64,000 bases of DNA from Rosa chinensis. Its lineage: Eukaryota > Streptophyta > Magnoliopsida > Rosales > Rosaceae. The notes beneath the pieces were generated by a model, which worked only from the letters and a program-made list of their open reading frames with translations, was not told where the DNA came from and made no database searches. The stretch is from assembly GCF_002994745.2 (NCBI RefSeq), contig NC_037092.1:9724501-9788500 (forward strand). The letters are read 5' to 3'. Shown here in pieces: positions 33,196 through 46,393 of the stretch. The translations under genes and the position numbers were made by a program. Each line of letters starts with the position of its first letter. Position 1 is the first letter of the stretch.

Positions 33196-35092
33196 GATTT
33201 AGGACTTGAGATGCCAATAGACAAATTAAATACACGTACAAATTAGTCCTTAAAAACCCAAGAAAAGAAAGAAAAAGGAAATTAATTTTTAGAAACATCT
33301 TTAATCAGTGGATGAATCAGAAAGATGCATGGAGGACCAATATCATGTCCTTTTCAATTAAATAATGTTAAGATGGTCAATGCTTTCTTTGTTGCATGGA
33401 TCCACAAAGGAATCACAGGGGATCGAGTAAATAGATAAATCCAATGCCAGGAAATCTTGCAAATTAAAGAACTTGCATGCTTTTTGTTAAAGGAGGAAGC
33501 AACATGGAATTGAAGAAGGAAACAGATAGATCGAGCTCAAAAGTAAGTGAGCTAGTGGAAATGCAATGCATTGACACAAATTTCACACACATGGAGCTCC
33601 ACATGTCTATGTTTGCTCAAAGACATTCTTCTTTTAAAGCATTCTTTCTTTCTAGACTTAATTGGGTGCATCATGCATGGTTTGAGGAATGAATATTTAT
33701 GTGACGATTATTATGATCAACCATATCATATATGCATTCTAGCTAAAGGTAATTAGCTAACCCTAGCCATGGATGTATTCGAGGGTTTGATGAACAGTAA
33801 ATTTGCAAGTTGCAACAGAGTAAAGCAAGTTATCCTGATAAGATAAGTCGATTGAAGAAGAAAGATTGAAAAGCAAGAGTGGTTATTGGGTTATTGTCTT
33901 TATAGAATTGTGAATTTGATGATAAGGAAGTAACCCTTAATCTTTCGTAATAGTAGTATATAGCTTTTTCTTTTTAGATTACGCTAGCTAGCTGGTACCC
34001 ATCTAAGCATGGTAGCATGGTCTCGTCTATAGTTTGGCCAAGTCGATCGAGAGCTCCATTTTCAGACATGACTAAAGTAAAACACCTCATCATGTTGGAG
34101 ACTTGATGATCAACTTGATCTTTTGTTTGGTGAGAGAAGATAACCCTAGCTAGTTGTTCGTCTTGAAATATCTCCGTCTGTCATTAATTAAAAACAAGTA
34201 AATCCTAGTTAATAGCATCCATACACCACTCATCTTTAGAGTTCGACTCTTGAGTTTTTGCTAAACATACCCTTAATATTCCACCATTAATCCATTTGAT
34301 CTAAAGCTTAATTCGTGTAGAATGGCTTGGTCTAAAAATATTGATGTTTTCGGGTTTCAAGCCGCTATCTAAACCCAGTAACTATCCTTTTCATTTTTTG
34401 AAGTATATATGGATTGCTATAACAGTTGTCGTCGTACGTTTCACGTCTTGATCGAACAAGAATGTGATCCTTCTACACTTCCCTAATTCCCTTCATGAAC
34501 TAAATCGAAGAAATATTATAGGAAAAACCCCTCATTTAAACTTTATACAGAATCCTAGTTCTATACAAAAAAACAGTCATTAAAAGGCTACCTTCAATTG
34601 ATTTGAATTATTATGGTTCATATGGTAGAAAGACTAATGACTAATGACTTATAATTTATTAAATATATAAAAAATTCAATATAAACCTTTGGCACAAGTG
34701 CTTATCTGAAAATTTACAAGAACGGAAGGCAGGTGAAGGAGTTGGAAGGAGTCAATTATGAGATGGGTCTAATTTCTCGAGGAGAGACCAAGTATCGGTT
34801 AGCGAGATTGAGATTTGTTTTTGGTGAGAGGGAAAATTGGGTTTTCAGGTGCTATTCATGGATTGGGTATCAAGCACTTTGCCATTATTCAGTTGGGAGC
34901 AAATTAGCCAAGCCCAATAAGCCACCCTTTTTGTTTGAATCATAGTTAGGACTTAGGACCATATACTATCAGTGATTATATCGATTGGATTGGGTTTCTA
35001 TTTTCGTTAAATCAACCAACTAGTGCAAAGAAGATCAAATGAAAAATGAAGGCTTGCTCATCTAATTAAGGAACAACTTTTAGGCCGCGTTT
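33196..35092. other. Intergenic, no gene seen
   Basis: AT-rich, stops in all frames. The open frame at 34733-34945 resembles nothing I know and lacks gene-like context. Confidence 0.5.
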
Positions 35093-35962
35093 GGTAGGGG
35101 GGTTGGATAGGATTGCACATGCTTATTTAGTGGAAGATAAGCTATTCCATGTTTGGCAACAATAATGACTATATTAAATGAGACTCTAGAGTCCCAAAAA
35201 TCCCCCAACACTGTCTACCATAGAGACCCCAAAAATCATGAAAATTGTGGAAGCCTCATTCTCACTCTCCACTTTGCTTCAGTTCATCGATCATTCTGAC
35301 CTCCTTAAACCTGACTGACCTTGACGAAGAACACAGCAATTGAATCAATCTCATTTTGCTCGCCTTCTCCACAACTTTCACCCATTCTGAAATTAAGCAC
35401 ACACATACCTCATTCCTAGCCGGCCCCAACATTCATAATTGAATCAAAAGTAGCCTAAAGAAACCCAAAACCACCACGACAGACGGTTGTATCGACGGTG
35501 GCTAAAACACCCAGAAACCAATTCTTCCAAAACATAATCAAATTCAAAAATCATGTAAACTAGCATGTAGAACACGAAGAGTAGATCAACTTTCATACCT
35601 CATTCACCTCAAAACATCGCCGGAGCTGTGAGAATTGTAGAGAAACCGCCGTAGACTTTCGACATTCAATTCTTTCTCCACACTCACCGATCAGACCAAC
35701 TGAGGCTAGAGGCATGTCAGCAACTATAAGACAGATCAAACCAGTCCAATGCCAGAGGTGGTCTGATGGCAGAGTTCTGATTAGGTCACGGTTTGGAGCT
35801 TCGCTAGTTTTGCAGGTTGGTGGTGTTAGTTTTAATCATAGTCTTGTTGGCATCAAACAAGGATCAAGGCATTATATAACATAAGGCAGGCTTGAGGAGT
35901 GCAGGACTGTTAGAGAAATTAAGACGGGGTAACACAATCCTGTGAAACAAACATGCATGCCC
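35093..35962. mobile_element. Harbinger-like MITE, 870 bp
   Basis: The left end GGCCGCGTTTGGTAGG and the inverted right end GGGCATGCATGTTTGTTTC are weakly similar, and TTA lies directly outside both (35090-35092, 35963-35965). The imperfect repeats lower the confidence. Confidence 0.5.
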
Positions 35963-35965
35963 TTA

Positions 35966-37201
35966 AAAATATAGCAAAACTACTTTTCTTAGAAGAAAAA
36001 AAACAATACTAATCAAAGGGTGGAAAAACCCAAGAGAGACAGAAGAGCGAAAGTGAGGTTTCTCCCACCCTGTCCGGTGGCGAGCCATTTCGCTGTCGTT
36101 AGACGAGATTTTATCGATCTCTCCTGGGCCTGCAGTGAGCCATGCCTTCAGACAATGTTTCTTGTTTGGATCGGGGAGTTGCAGTGGCGTGTTGGGAGGT
36201 GAGGAAGGGGGAGATCAAAGCGGCTGTCGGGTTTTGGATTAATCCTCGTTGGCTTGGTCGACGGAGTGACTTGGTTGAGTGAGTGTGGAGGCCGCCGGGT
36301 AGCATCGTAGGCGTGGTGGCGTGGCATGGTTCGAATGGGCGACAGGGGGATCTTATTTCGGTGGTAACTGATCTGGGGGACAATAAAGCAATCCGAGTTG
36401 GGTTTATGGACCCGATTTATGGAGGGATCTAGTATCAGTAGGTTAGGGCGCGATTTAGATCTGATTTGTTGTGGTCGTGGTGGCGTAAACTGGCGTGATC
36501 GTCATGCCGGGCATATCTGGTGGGGCGGGGCAGTCGATGGTCCGTCGGCGGTGGTGGGATTGAGCCAGACTTGGCTGGCTGTTGGAGTTTCTCCTGTTTC
36601 ATTGATTGAGGTTTGGGCTTGGGCCCTCTTTTTGGGTTCAGCCATGGCTGGTTCTTTAATTTTTGTTGGTAGTTTGGTTTTTGTTAGTTGGTTAATTAAT
36701 TTAGTTTTGTCTCACCTTTGGCGTGTAATAAGTCTTTGCAGGTATCTTGCAGGGTTAGTCGGGCTATATGTCCGTGTGTACACTCTAAGTGCTTTGACTG
36801 GCCTAGTGAAGTGACGTTCCATGATTAAGTGGTCGCAACCTCCTAATGGCAGAATGAAACTCAATGTTGTCGAATTACTTCTCCAGTGGCAACATAGTAG
36901 GAAAGCTGTGATTTTGGTAATTATGCTTTGTTGTAATTGAGTTATCTTTCTGGTATGTCACCGCTATGTCAAAGCAAATATAGTAGTCAATTATGCACTC
37001 TTTGCTAATTGGTGCTTGTTTGAATACATGTATTATATAGAGACTCTTGATATAATTTTAGGACTCTTGATATCATTTTAGGACATACTCTAGATGCTTA
37101 TTGTAATCAGGGGTTTAGGCTCAATGTCCCCCCCTTGTATTCAAGAGTTTCATTAATTAAGGATTGAGGGTAGCCGCACCAGTCTTTTATTCAAAAAACA
37201 G
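35966..37201 (+). mobile_element. Non-coding retroposon with 17-base target duplication
   Basis: AAACATGCATGCCCTTA occurs exactly at 35949-35965 and 37202-37218, bracketing a 1.24-kb segment. It has a GC-rich 5' part (about 36020-36600) and an AT-richer 3' part ending in TTTTATTCAAAAAACAG. The long exact duplication and A-rich end fit LINE-mediated insertion. Short open frames (for example 36398-36814) show no known domain. Confidence 0.75.
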
Positions 37202-37212
37202 AAACATGCATG

Positions 37213-37805
37213 CCCTTAAGGGATTGTGAATGACAAATGAATCTGACGGCTGAAAACAAATGCACAGTTTTAAGTTGTTATAATTTTAGCTTTTAAATTT
37301 GCAATATATGTTTGAGATGCATTTGTCCCTCATAGTCCCTTAAAATTATCTATTGGGTGAGAAAACAGTCATGCTCACTTAAAAAATAATTTTAAAAAAA
37401 ACTGTAAAAGACATGTGAATCTGATAGCTAAAATTTAATGTACAACTTTGGATTTTTATGCTTTCAGCCTTTGAATAAAACATATGTGGCCGACTGGCCG
37501 ATGTTCACTTGTTTCTCACAGTCACTTGAAAACTAACCCTTAGATTAACACTTTTACATAAAAAAATTACATATATTGCTTAAATGGTTGTTGGGATCAA
37601 TTTAGAACATGAATGATTTCACACATACCTACTCACCTAAAAGAAGTTGTTGAGGGATTATAAGGACAAATGTACCTGACGGTTGAAGATAAATGCACAG
37701 TTTTAAGTTGTTATAATTTCAACATTTTAATACATATGGTTAAGATGCACTTGTCCCTCACAACCTCTTAAATTTGTCCCTTAGGCGAGCAAGACTGTTA
37801 TTTCA
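37213..37805. repeat. Three diverged tandem units of about 200 bp
   Basis: Units at about 37213-37380, 37395-37560 and 37645-37805 share CTGACGG-TGAA-A-AAATGCACAG, TTTTAAGTTGTTATAATTT and TGCACTTGTCCCTCA in the same order. The middle unit is the most diverged. No protein is coded. Confidence 0.7.
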
Positions 37806-38490
37806 CATTCTAAATTAGATTTATCTTCTAATTCATATAGAGCGATGTTTGGACTTTAGACAATCGGATCATGATTTGACCCTTTTGTGCAAAAATGTCT
37901 TCCTATATGAGACAATTATTCGTGAATTGTCGATTTTTTCAAAATTTTGAAAAATACACACACATGTGCTAAGGAATGGCTCATAACCCCAGCATTCACA
38001 TGATCGAACTTATATTAAAAAAAAAAAAAAAAAACAACATTCGTATGACTTTCAATGCCCAATGTGATCCCTAAGTATTAATATTATGCTTACTAGTTAC
38101 TAATCATCTAAATGCTTTTTAACATTTATTTGAACGTAACTTTTCTATAAAAGTAGATTTTTGCTCGATTTCAGAATTTGACCAAATTTGTATTAAAGGA
38201 CATTGCGTTATCACAAGTATTTATGTTAGAATCCCATTTTCTTTACCCAGTGCACAAGCCGAACGACCACTTGTCCTACCCACCACGGTCCCAATTGCTC
38301 AAGGTTTGATGCTAGCCTTTAATCAGAGCAAACCTCAACAACCAGTGGAAATCTGACCCAAGGCGCAAACGCGATTTTTGACCTATACACCATTATTAAC
38401 AAAGTAAAGCGGATGAATCTTCACAAAATATGGAGTTCGACTTGAAGAAATTTCACTATTGACTTGTAAACAAAACATATCAAGTATTAC

Positions 38491-38883
38491 TGTGAGATCT
38501 CACATTGGTCAGGGGAGAGGAGGTGATGTCCTTATATGTACAGACTCACCTCTCCATAGTAAGACATGTTTTGAGTGGGAGCCCAACAACAAAACCTTAA
38601 GGGCAGGGCCCAAAGTGGACAATATTTTGCTATGTGGATTGGGTTGTGATAGAATGGTATAAGAGCCACTCTTTGGTCGAAAGTGTGCCGACGAGGGCGT
38701 CAGGCCCCTAAAGGAAATGGATTGTGAGATCTCACATCATCCGGAGAGAGGATCTAATGTGTCTTATATGTGCAGACTCACCCCTCCATAGTAAGACACG
38801 TTCTGGGTGGGAGCTCAGAAACAACATCATGAGGGCCAGACCAAAAATGGACTATATCTTACTATGCAAACTGAGATGTAACA
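38491..38883 (+). mobile_element. TRIM-type miniature LTR retrotransposon
   Basis: Two direct repeats of 161 bases (38491-38651 and 38723-38883) begin TGTGAGATCTCACAT. Between them lie only 71 bases: a methionine-tRNA-type primer site (TGGTATAAGAGCC at 38656) and a purine-rich stretch (AAAGGAAATGGAT) before the second repeat. That is the bare TRIM layout, without coding sequence. The repeats differ at many sites and no target duplication was found, so the insertion is old. It lies about 380 bases upstream of the CUL4 start codon. Confidence 0.8.
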
Positions 38884-39243
38884 CCTAAGGTTCAACCCGG
38901 AAGCCCAACATCTATGCCACAAGTGACCGCAAGATTTTGGGTTTCATTTCATTCATAAATCATCTTCTCTCTTTTTATTATTATTTTTGGGTCGGTATTA
39001 TTTATTTTTCTTAGAAAACAATTTTCTTCTGTCTTTGAAACAAGGAAAAGAGTTTTTTAAAAAGGCAAAGAAAAAAAAAAAAATCACCTCTCTCTTTTCT
39101 CCTCGTATCGGGGGCTCGGGGCTATCAGCAGCTTAAATAGCTTCTCAAATCTTCGGTTTTTCCTTTTCCCCTTTGCCTCTTCCTTCTTTCCTTCGCTTGT
39201 CTGCTCCTATTTCTCTCTATCTCTTTCTTTCTCACTCTTTACA
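38884..39243 (+). promoter_or_regulatory. CUL4 upstream region and 5' leader
   Basis: A CT-rich leader (about 39170-39240, TCTCTCTATCTCTTTCTTTC) precedes the start codon. No clear TATA box was found, which is usual for housekeeping genes. The promoter must lie in the short space between the TRIM element and the leader. Confidence 0.4.
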
Positions 39244-39258
39244 ATGCTCTGTTGCTGA
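39244..39258 (+). promoter_or_regulatory. Upstream mini-ORF (Met-Leu-Cys-Cys-stop) before CUL4
   Basis: An ATG at 39244 opens a four-codon frame that ends at 39258, five bases before the CUL4 ATG at 39264. If it is on the mRNA, ribosomes would have to leak past it or restart, which may lower CUL4 translation. Confidence 0.5.
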
Positions 39259-39263
39259 GTTTG

Positions 39264-41866
39264 ATGTCTCACCCCAACAAACGCTCCTCATCAACCACCA
39301 CCACATCCTCTTCTTCTTCTTCTCTCACATCCCCTCCTCCGATGAAAAAGGCCAAGTCTCACTCTCAGCCCGACACCAAAAACGGCCTCCACCACCACAC
39401 CCACTCCGACAACGACGACGACGGCCGCCGCGCCCAGCCCGACAATTTGTCCCGCAAAAAGGCCCAGCCCCCTCAGCCCGGCAAGAAGCAGTTCGTCATC
39501 AAACCCTTCAAAGGTTCGCCCTCCTTGATCCCAAAGCTAGAGCCTTTTCGGGTTTATACGACTGTTGTGTAATTGGGTTGCGGTCAATTTTGGGTTTACT
39601 GGGTTCGGATATGATCTTTGATTTTGGTTCCGGGTTTGGGGTATTGGGTGATTTGGGGGGAGTTAGGTTTTGGGGGGGGTTTTGTGCCGCGAGGTCGGTG
39701 CTTTGCAATTTGTGTATTGTTAGGGTGGGAATGCTTGGTTTGTTACCCTGTTCTTTAATTTACTGTTTGAGGTGAGTAATTCAGCTGCTAATGAGTTTAA
39801 CCCTGGTGCTTGAATTTTGTATTAACCCTAGGGACAATTTGCATGCTTTGGTTTGGTTTAACATTAGTGTGTAGGGGTTGCTTACTTAGTATGGTCAGTG
39901 ATTAATGTAGTGAGGCTTCGATTTTCGGAGTTGCTTGTGCAGATGTTCTCTGCACGCGAGGTAGTTGGTACTTTAGAATGATTAGGTTAGAATTAGGGAT
40001 TATGCTTAGTCCAGGAGTTCACATAGCAGTGGACTACTCTTCAGGGAGTTTTTGTTTTGAGATGATATAGGTTGCAAGTTCTGTCTATGATAACTGAACA
40101 TTGAGGGTTCTTGGTAACGCATCCCTAATAAGTTGGACGCAATGTCTGTTCTGCCATTCGAGGCTCCAACTTTCAGATTCCAAGTGCGTGTATTGGGTGA
40201 AGAAAGGTTTTGTGTGTCGCCATGTTTCCCTTGCTTATGAGTTGAGCAATGGTATATCTGCGCTTCTCATCTTAATGAGTCCTATTTTGTTGAGGATTAA
40301 GTCTAAATTTAATTTTCTTTTCTAAATTCATGTTGTGGATAGGTATCCTCGTGAAATTAAAAACCTATCTTTTGTAATAATTCTTTTGGTGAACCTTGTA
40401 AATGAACTCTATGGTGTTTAAGATTTGTCTTGTCCATTTTTTGACCCCTATTTCCGTCCTGTATTACTATCATGAAGTATGATTTGATATTGGAAGGTTT
40501 AAGTTGTACACGCTATCTCATGTTCATACCATTAGTCTCTTACTATGGGCTTGTGTAGATGCTTATCTTCTGTAGATTTCTGTCATTTGCAATTACTGAA
40601 TATTATACATGAGCAGTCCTATATTATTCATCCATTGTGTTGCATAAGCCTAATAAACTTTGTGAACCAAGATTGTTGATGGGGGAAACTGTTAATAGAG
40701 GCAAAGCTTGAAATCTGAGAATTGTTTACATATTGAAAGGTTAATGACATATTTCATGTTCATTTTCAATTTGAAAGCCAAACCGGCAGTACCCAAAAAT
40801 CTTGAAGAGGAAACATGGGAAATACTGAAGTCTGCCATTTGTGCTATATTCTTAAAGAAACCCGTTTCATGTGTCTTGGAGGACCTTTACCAGGTAGAAT
40901 CCTTTTTCTCTTTGTTTATAAGACAATAGTTCGTTACAGTGTCAGTATCTCGTATGCATTAGGAACTAACAACATTAATACCTTTCAGGCCGTTTACAAT
41001 CTTTGCGTGCACAAGATGGGAGGGAGTCTGTATCAGCGAATTGAAAAAGAGTGTGAAAGACACATAGCTGCGGCACTGCAGTCATTGGTTGGCCAAAGCC
41101 CAGATTTGGTGGTTTTCTTAACACTTGTCGAGAGATGTTGGCAGGATCTTTGTGCTCAGATATTGATGATTCGTGATATAGCCCTGTATCTTGATAGAAC
41201 TTATGTGAAACAAACACCAAATGTGCGTTCGTTGTGGGACATGGGTTTGCAACTGTTCCGGAAACATCTTTCCCTCTCATCAGAAGTTGAGCACAAAATT
41301 GTCACCGGCCTTTTAAGAATGATCGAGAAAGAAAGGTAATTATATTCCACCAATTTTTGGTAACTGCATGTCATAGAAAGGGTACATAAATTTCCTTATG
41401 CTTTTTGTGGTAGGTTGATTTGGAAGGAGTAGGTATTAAAATACATATTCAAGACTGTAATTGTGAAGTCCTTCCTAGATTTTTCGTATTTCTAAAATGG
41501 CTGGACCATGACTATTTGATACTGAAAATATTTGGACATCCAACTACAATTTTTTCCTGGGTTTGTTTGTAGGATAATCTAGAACAACTGAGATTTGTCC
41601 TTTAATCTATTGACATAAAACAAGTCTCAATATATTGTTGGTCTAGTAATGTGAAATATGGTGGTTTTGGTTTTCCAGATTAGGTGAAGCGGTGGCTAGG
41701 ACTCTCCTTAACCATCTATCGAAGATGTTTATAGCTTTAGGAATCTATTCAGAGAGCTTCGAGAAGCCATTTCTTGAGTGTAGTTCTGAATTCTATGGTA
41801 CTGAAGGAGTGAAATACATGCAGCAATCAGATGTTCCCGAGTACTTGAAACATGTGGAGGTGCATA

Positions 41867-41905
<39 letters not shown>

Positions 41906-44900
41906 CATAAGTCTATATATTATATATATACTTAGTCTATTTTATTTTACATCCAATTTTTCATAATGAGTTGTTCCGTTAACTTTGCACCTCTAGCGTG
42001 TCTCTTTGACCCTAAAACTAATCTTTGAGTAATTTTGAATGACATGTTGCAGAAACGGTTGCATGAAGAACATGAAAGATGTTTACTCTACCTGGATGCA
42101 AGCACAAGAAAGCCATTGGTTGCAACTGCAGAAAAGCAGCTTCTAGAGCGCCATATATCTGCCATACTCGACAAGGTTTCATCTCTCTTTGTCAATTTTG
42201 TGATTCTAGCTTAGTTATTTCCCCCACCGGGTTTTGATATATTTAATTGTCTCTTTTATATATCAAGGGGTTCACAATGCTGATGGATGGGAATCGCATT
42301 GAGGACCTTCAAAGGATGTATACTCTTTTCTTAAGAGTAAATGCCCTTGAATCACTCAGGCAAGCCCTTAGCTCGTACATTCGGAAGACAGGGCAGGGCA
42401 TGATCATGGATGAAGAAAAAGATAAAGACATGGTTTCTTCCCTTTTGGAGTTTAAGGCTTCTCTTGACACTATATGGGAAGAAAGTTTTTTCAAAAATGA
42501 AGCATTTTGCATCACTATAAAGGACGCATTCGAGTATCTTATAAATCTCCGCCAGGTAACTTTTTATTCAATTTACTTCTCGCTTTGTTTTGTGTGTTTC
42601 TCTTACGTAATAATAAGACAAAGTTGTCACGATAAACACTAAAAACTAGGAAATGAGTTATCATATATGAGGTAAGGTGCATAACAACAATTTAGCAAAT
42701 TACATAACATGGATTAGAAAATATGAATTAGTTAAAGTTTGAAAGTCATTTCTATCAAAAATAACCATGTAGTATTATTTCTATGTATCAGTGAATGAAA
42801 CTAGTTTGATTCCCTGTACATCTTCCCTCTCCCTCCTTTTTATTGTGTTTGCCATTTAACTTTCAATAGTTTATCATCTTAGCTTATTTTTGTTGAAATT
42901 AAGAAAAAGAGTTTTTCTTCCTATGATAGAATCGACCTGCTGAGCTGATTGCGAAGTTTCTGGACGAGAAGCTTCGAGCTGGGAACAAGGGTACTTCCGA
43001 AGAGGAACTTGAGGGCACACTTGATAAAGTCTTGGTTTTATTTAGGTTTATACAGGTAAGATCAATGTGTTAATGATCCAAATGAATAAGTTAACTCTTG
43101 GATTAACTAGAAGTTCTTTTGTATGTTTTTTCTGTTATTGGTGTTTGCAACTTTTTGTTACTTATGTTAGTTTGCAAAGTGACTCAAGACATTCTTTTTG
43201 GCCAATCTAGGGTAAGGATGTGTTTGAAGCATTTTACAAGAAGGATCTTGCAAAAAGACTACTTTTGGGGAAGAGTGCTTCTATTGATGCAGAGAAGTCT
43301 ATGATTTCCAAGGTTAATGATGGATTTATCTGTGTATGACTTGTATACTTAGTGACTTTCCATCTCTTCATTGTAGTAACAATTTTTTTGTCAATACAGC
43401 TGAAGACCGAGTGTGGCAGTCAATTTACAAACAAACTCGAAGGAATGTTTAAGGTGTGCATATTGCTACATCATCTGATATGTCCAAGAGTAGTTATTAG
43501 TCAATATTGCTTCCCAGTATCTCATGCGATAGGATGGTAGAATTTTGTCCAACTGACTGGCCTCAATCTTATTTTTATTGGACTGACAAGACACATCAGA
43601 TTGACTTTTCTGGTGTTTTATTTTATGGGAATAAAAATTTAAAAAAAAAAATGAGGTTCAGACCATTTGGGTTGTTTAACTGTTACACTTGCACTAGTTT
43701 GTTCATTAACTTAAGCTATGGCAGGTTAGATACTAGAATGGGCTGTAGTTACAGCAGTATTTATCCGGACCTTTTTTAACATGGGATCGTTGTATGGGAG
43801 GATTTTGGTATATTTCAAAGAACTATAGGAGGTTTTTTTGTTATATTAATTTAAGCCTCTCTTCACCTAATCCTTCCAACTTTAGAATGGTTAGCCTGAG
43901 TGGATGCTGCGACCCTTCACTTTTTCACTCCATCCACTTCTCCCTTATCAAATTAAAGCCTAAACATTCCTTTTACCTCCACTCCTTTCTTTCCTACATA
44001 TAATCCTCATTATGTTTCTAAAGTAAAAACTAGTAAACAGTTATTGCTGCTCTTTCATAATGCTGTCTATAATTCACTTGTAGATGTCTATTTATTCTTT
44101 GTAATGGTTAGTTTGTGGTTCTATCATAAATGACTTTAGGTTGGCAGGGATGTGATTCTATATATCCAAGCATTTGTGCCAAGTTTTCTTTGGATCTTAT
44201 TGTCTTATTTCCTTGCATTTTTTGTATGTACATTATCCAGGATATTGAATTGTCGAAAGAGATAAACGAGTCCTTCAGACAGTCGTCCCAGGCCAGAACA
44301 AAACTCCCATCAGGGATTGAGCTTAGTGTTCATGTCCTTACTTCAGGGTACTTTACAATTTTTGTTATTTATTTATTTATTAAATAAAATGTTATATAAA
44401 GCTTTTTTTTAGTTTTTTTTTTCCTGGTGTTGTGCCCTTTAAGCGCTAAATGTGAAGACTATAGCCTCTTATCCTGTAAATAAAATTTACTATTTGGACC
44501 CTGCAAAAGTTAATCTGTTCCAATAAATTTTCACATTTAACTTTCAGTGATTACTTTCGAACCTGTCATAAGGTTTTTTCATTTCCAAAGTTCTTGCACA
44601 TTGGGATCTGTTAGACTTGTTATGATATTTGCACCTAAAATCTATTGATGATTTGGATGCCACCAGTTGGTGGAGAACTGAAGGAACCTAATATGGGGAA
44701 CTTTACCTAAATCTTGCCCTTATTCTCTTTATTCACTCCACCCAAGGAGTAACTATTGTTTTGATGGTTGGATACAGGTACTGGCCAACATATGCTCCCA
44801 TGGATGTGAGACTTCCTCATGAATTGAATGTATATCAGGTTCAGTATACGATACACAACAGATGCTTTAGTTGCTGGCACCGTCAGTGTGCCTTGTACAA

Positions 44901-46393
44901 TTGTCTTACTCTATGTTTCTCCTTTTGCAATAGGATATTTTCAAAGAGTTTTACTTGAGCAAGTACAGCGGTAGGCGTTTAATGTGGCAAAATTCATTAG
45001 GTCACTGTGTGTTAAAAGCAGAGTTTCCTAAAGGCAGAAAGGAGCTTGCAGTTTCTCTGTTTCAGGTTCTTCACTTCTTGGCTAATTATACTTTAGTTTA
45101 CCAGCTTCATTCTTTATTCCTTTGTAGGATTCTTTAAATTGTATTTGGCAAAGTGGATAAATTATATTTGTTGGCTTTTCAGACTGTTGTTTTGATGCTG
45201 TTTAATGATGCCGAGAAGCTAAGCTTTCAAGACATTAAGGATTCCACTAGCATTGAGGACAAGGAACTGAGAAGAACTCTGCAGTCCCTTGCATGTGGAA
45301 AAGTTCGTGTCCTGCAAAAGGTGGGTGACCTGGTGGTCTTTCATTGCGGGATTCATATATGAAATCTTTATCAGTAACGGAACTAGCAATGTTGAGTCTT
45401 CTCCTTACTTTCTGTGCCTTTTCTCTTTCAAATGTGTTAACAGTTTCCCAAAGGGAGAGACGTGGAGGATGACGATTCATTTACATTCAATGATACATTT
45501 GCAGCTCCTCTATACCGTATTAAGGTACATGGTTTTGTACCTTCTGTAGTAAAAGATTACCGGTGTAATCAGAAGCTTGCATAAGCACTGTGCAGTTTAA
45601 CTGAGGCTGAGAAGTTTTAAAATGAACGTGTAAATCTGAAGCATTTTTCTGTCAATTTTCAACTCACTTTGTACAAAGCCATGAGAGTGATCTATTTTGA
45701 GTTGTAGGCCTCATGATGAAGGGCTTAACCATGATTTCTTTGTGTGCAGGTAAATGCAATCCAAATGAAGGAAACAGTGGAGGAGAACACAAGCACCACT
45801 GAAAGAGTATTCCAAGACCGCCAATATCAGGTTATCTCGGTTTCTGTTTCAGATGTTTCCTTTACACACACTACTCTCATTCCACATTCCACAGTTAGAT
45901 TGGATTCTCTCTAGTTGACAATCTTTGCTTTTCCTGATTCAGATTGATGCTGCTATTGTTCGGATAATGAAAACTAGGAAGCTGCTGAGTCACACAATTC
46001 TGATAACTGAACTGTTCCAACAGGTAAAATAGGCATTGTTCGACTTTATAAAGCATTTTTGGACATGGCAACCATGGGTGGCAATTATGCCGTGTGATTT
46101 ATGTCATATTTTTGCTTTTTTGCTGATGAGGAGAGAATTAATAATGAACACCTTAAAGGCTTTGGCTTTGCTAAATAAGAGAAATGCTGAGATGGAGAAC
46201 TCCATGATTTTTTACTTGAAATAATTCGGTGAGGGAAGTTTGAGGCAAATGGTGTGTTGTGTTTGTTTTGGTTGAGCAGCTTAGGTTCCCAATAAAGCCG
46301 GCAGATTTGAAGAAAAGGATCGAGAGCCTGATTGACAGGGAGTACCTAGAACGGGACAAAAACAACCCACAAGTTTACAACTACCTTGCATAA
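39264..46393 (+). CDS. CUL4: Cullin-4, scaffold of CRL4 ubiquitin ligases
   Basis: Seventeen exons: 39264-39513, 40778-40893, 40989-41335, 41679-41859, 42053-42175, 42268-42555, 42930-43055, 43211-43312, 43400-43453, 44241-44347, 44778-44838, 44934-45065, 45183-45320, 45444-45524, 45750-45830, 45943-46023 and 46280-46393. They total 2382 bases and code 793 residues; Arabidopsis CUL4 is about the same length. The N-terminus is Ser/Thr- and His-rich with a PPMKKAK nuclear-signal-like motif. Cullin repeats bind DDB1; the C-terminal half ([20 protein letters not shown] onward) binds RBX1; the neddylation lysine is K739 in IVRIMKTRK; the protein ends VYNYLA. CUL4-DDB1-RBX1 ligases serve light signalling, DNA repair and chromatin control in the nucleus. 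No damage was seen. Confidence 0.97.

Noticed and set aside
34733..34945. 70-codon frame in intergenic DNA
   Set aside because: No domain, splice or promoter evidence; expected by chance in this length.
36020..36814. Open frames in the GC-rich block as genes
   Set aside because: They sit wholly within a segment with a 17-base target duplication and an A-rich end, and show no known domain.
39173..39775. 200-codon frame overlapping CUL4 exon 1
   Set aside because: It is an alternative frame of the low-complexity N-terminal exon and runs into intron 1; the CUL4 frame is conserved.
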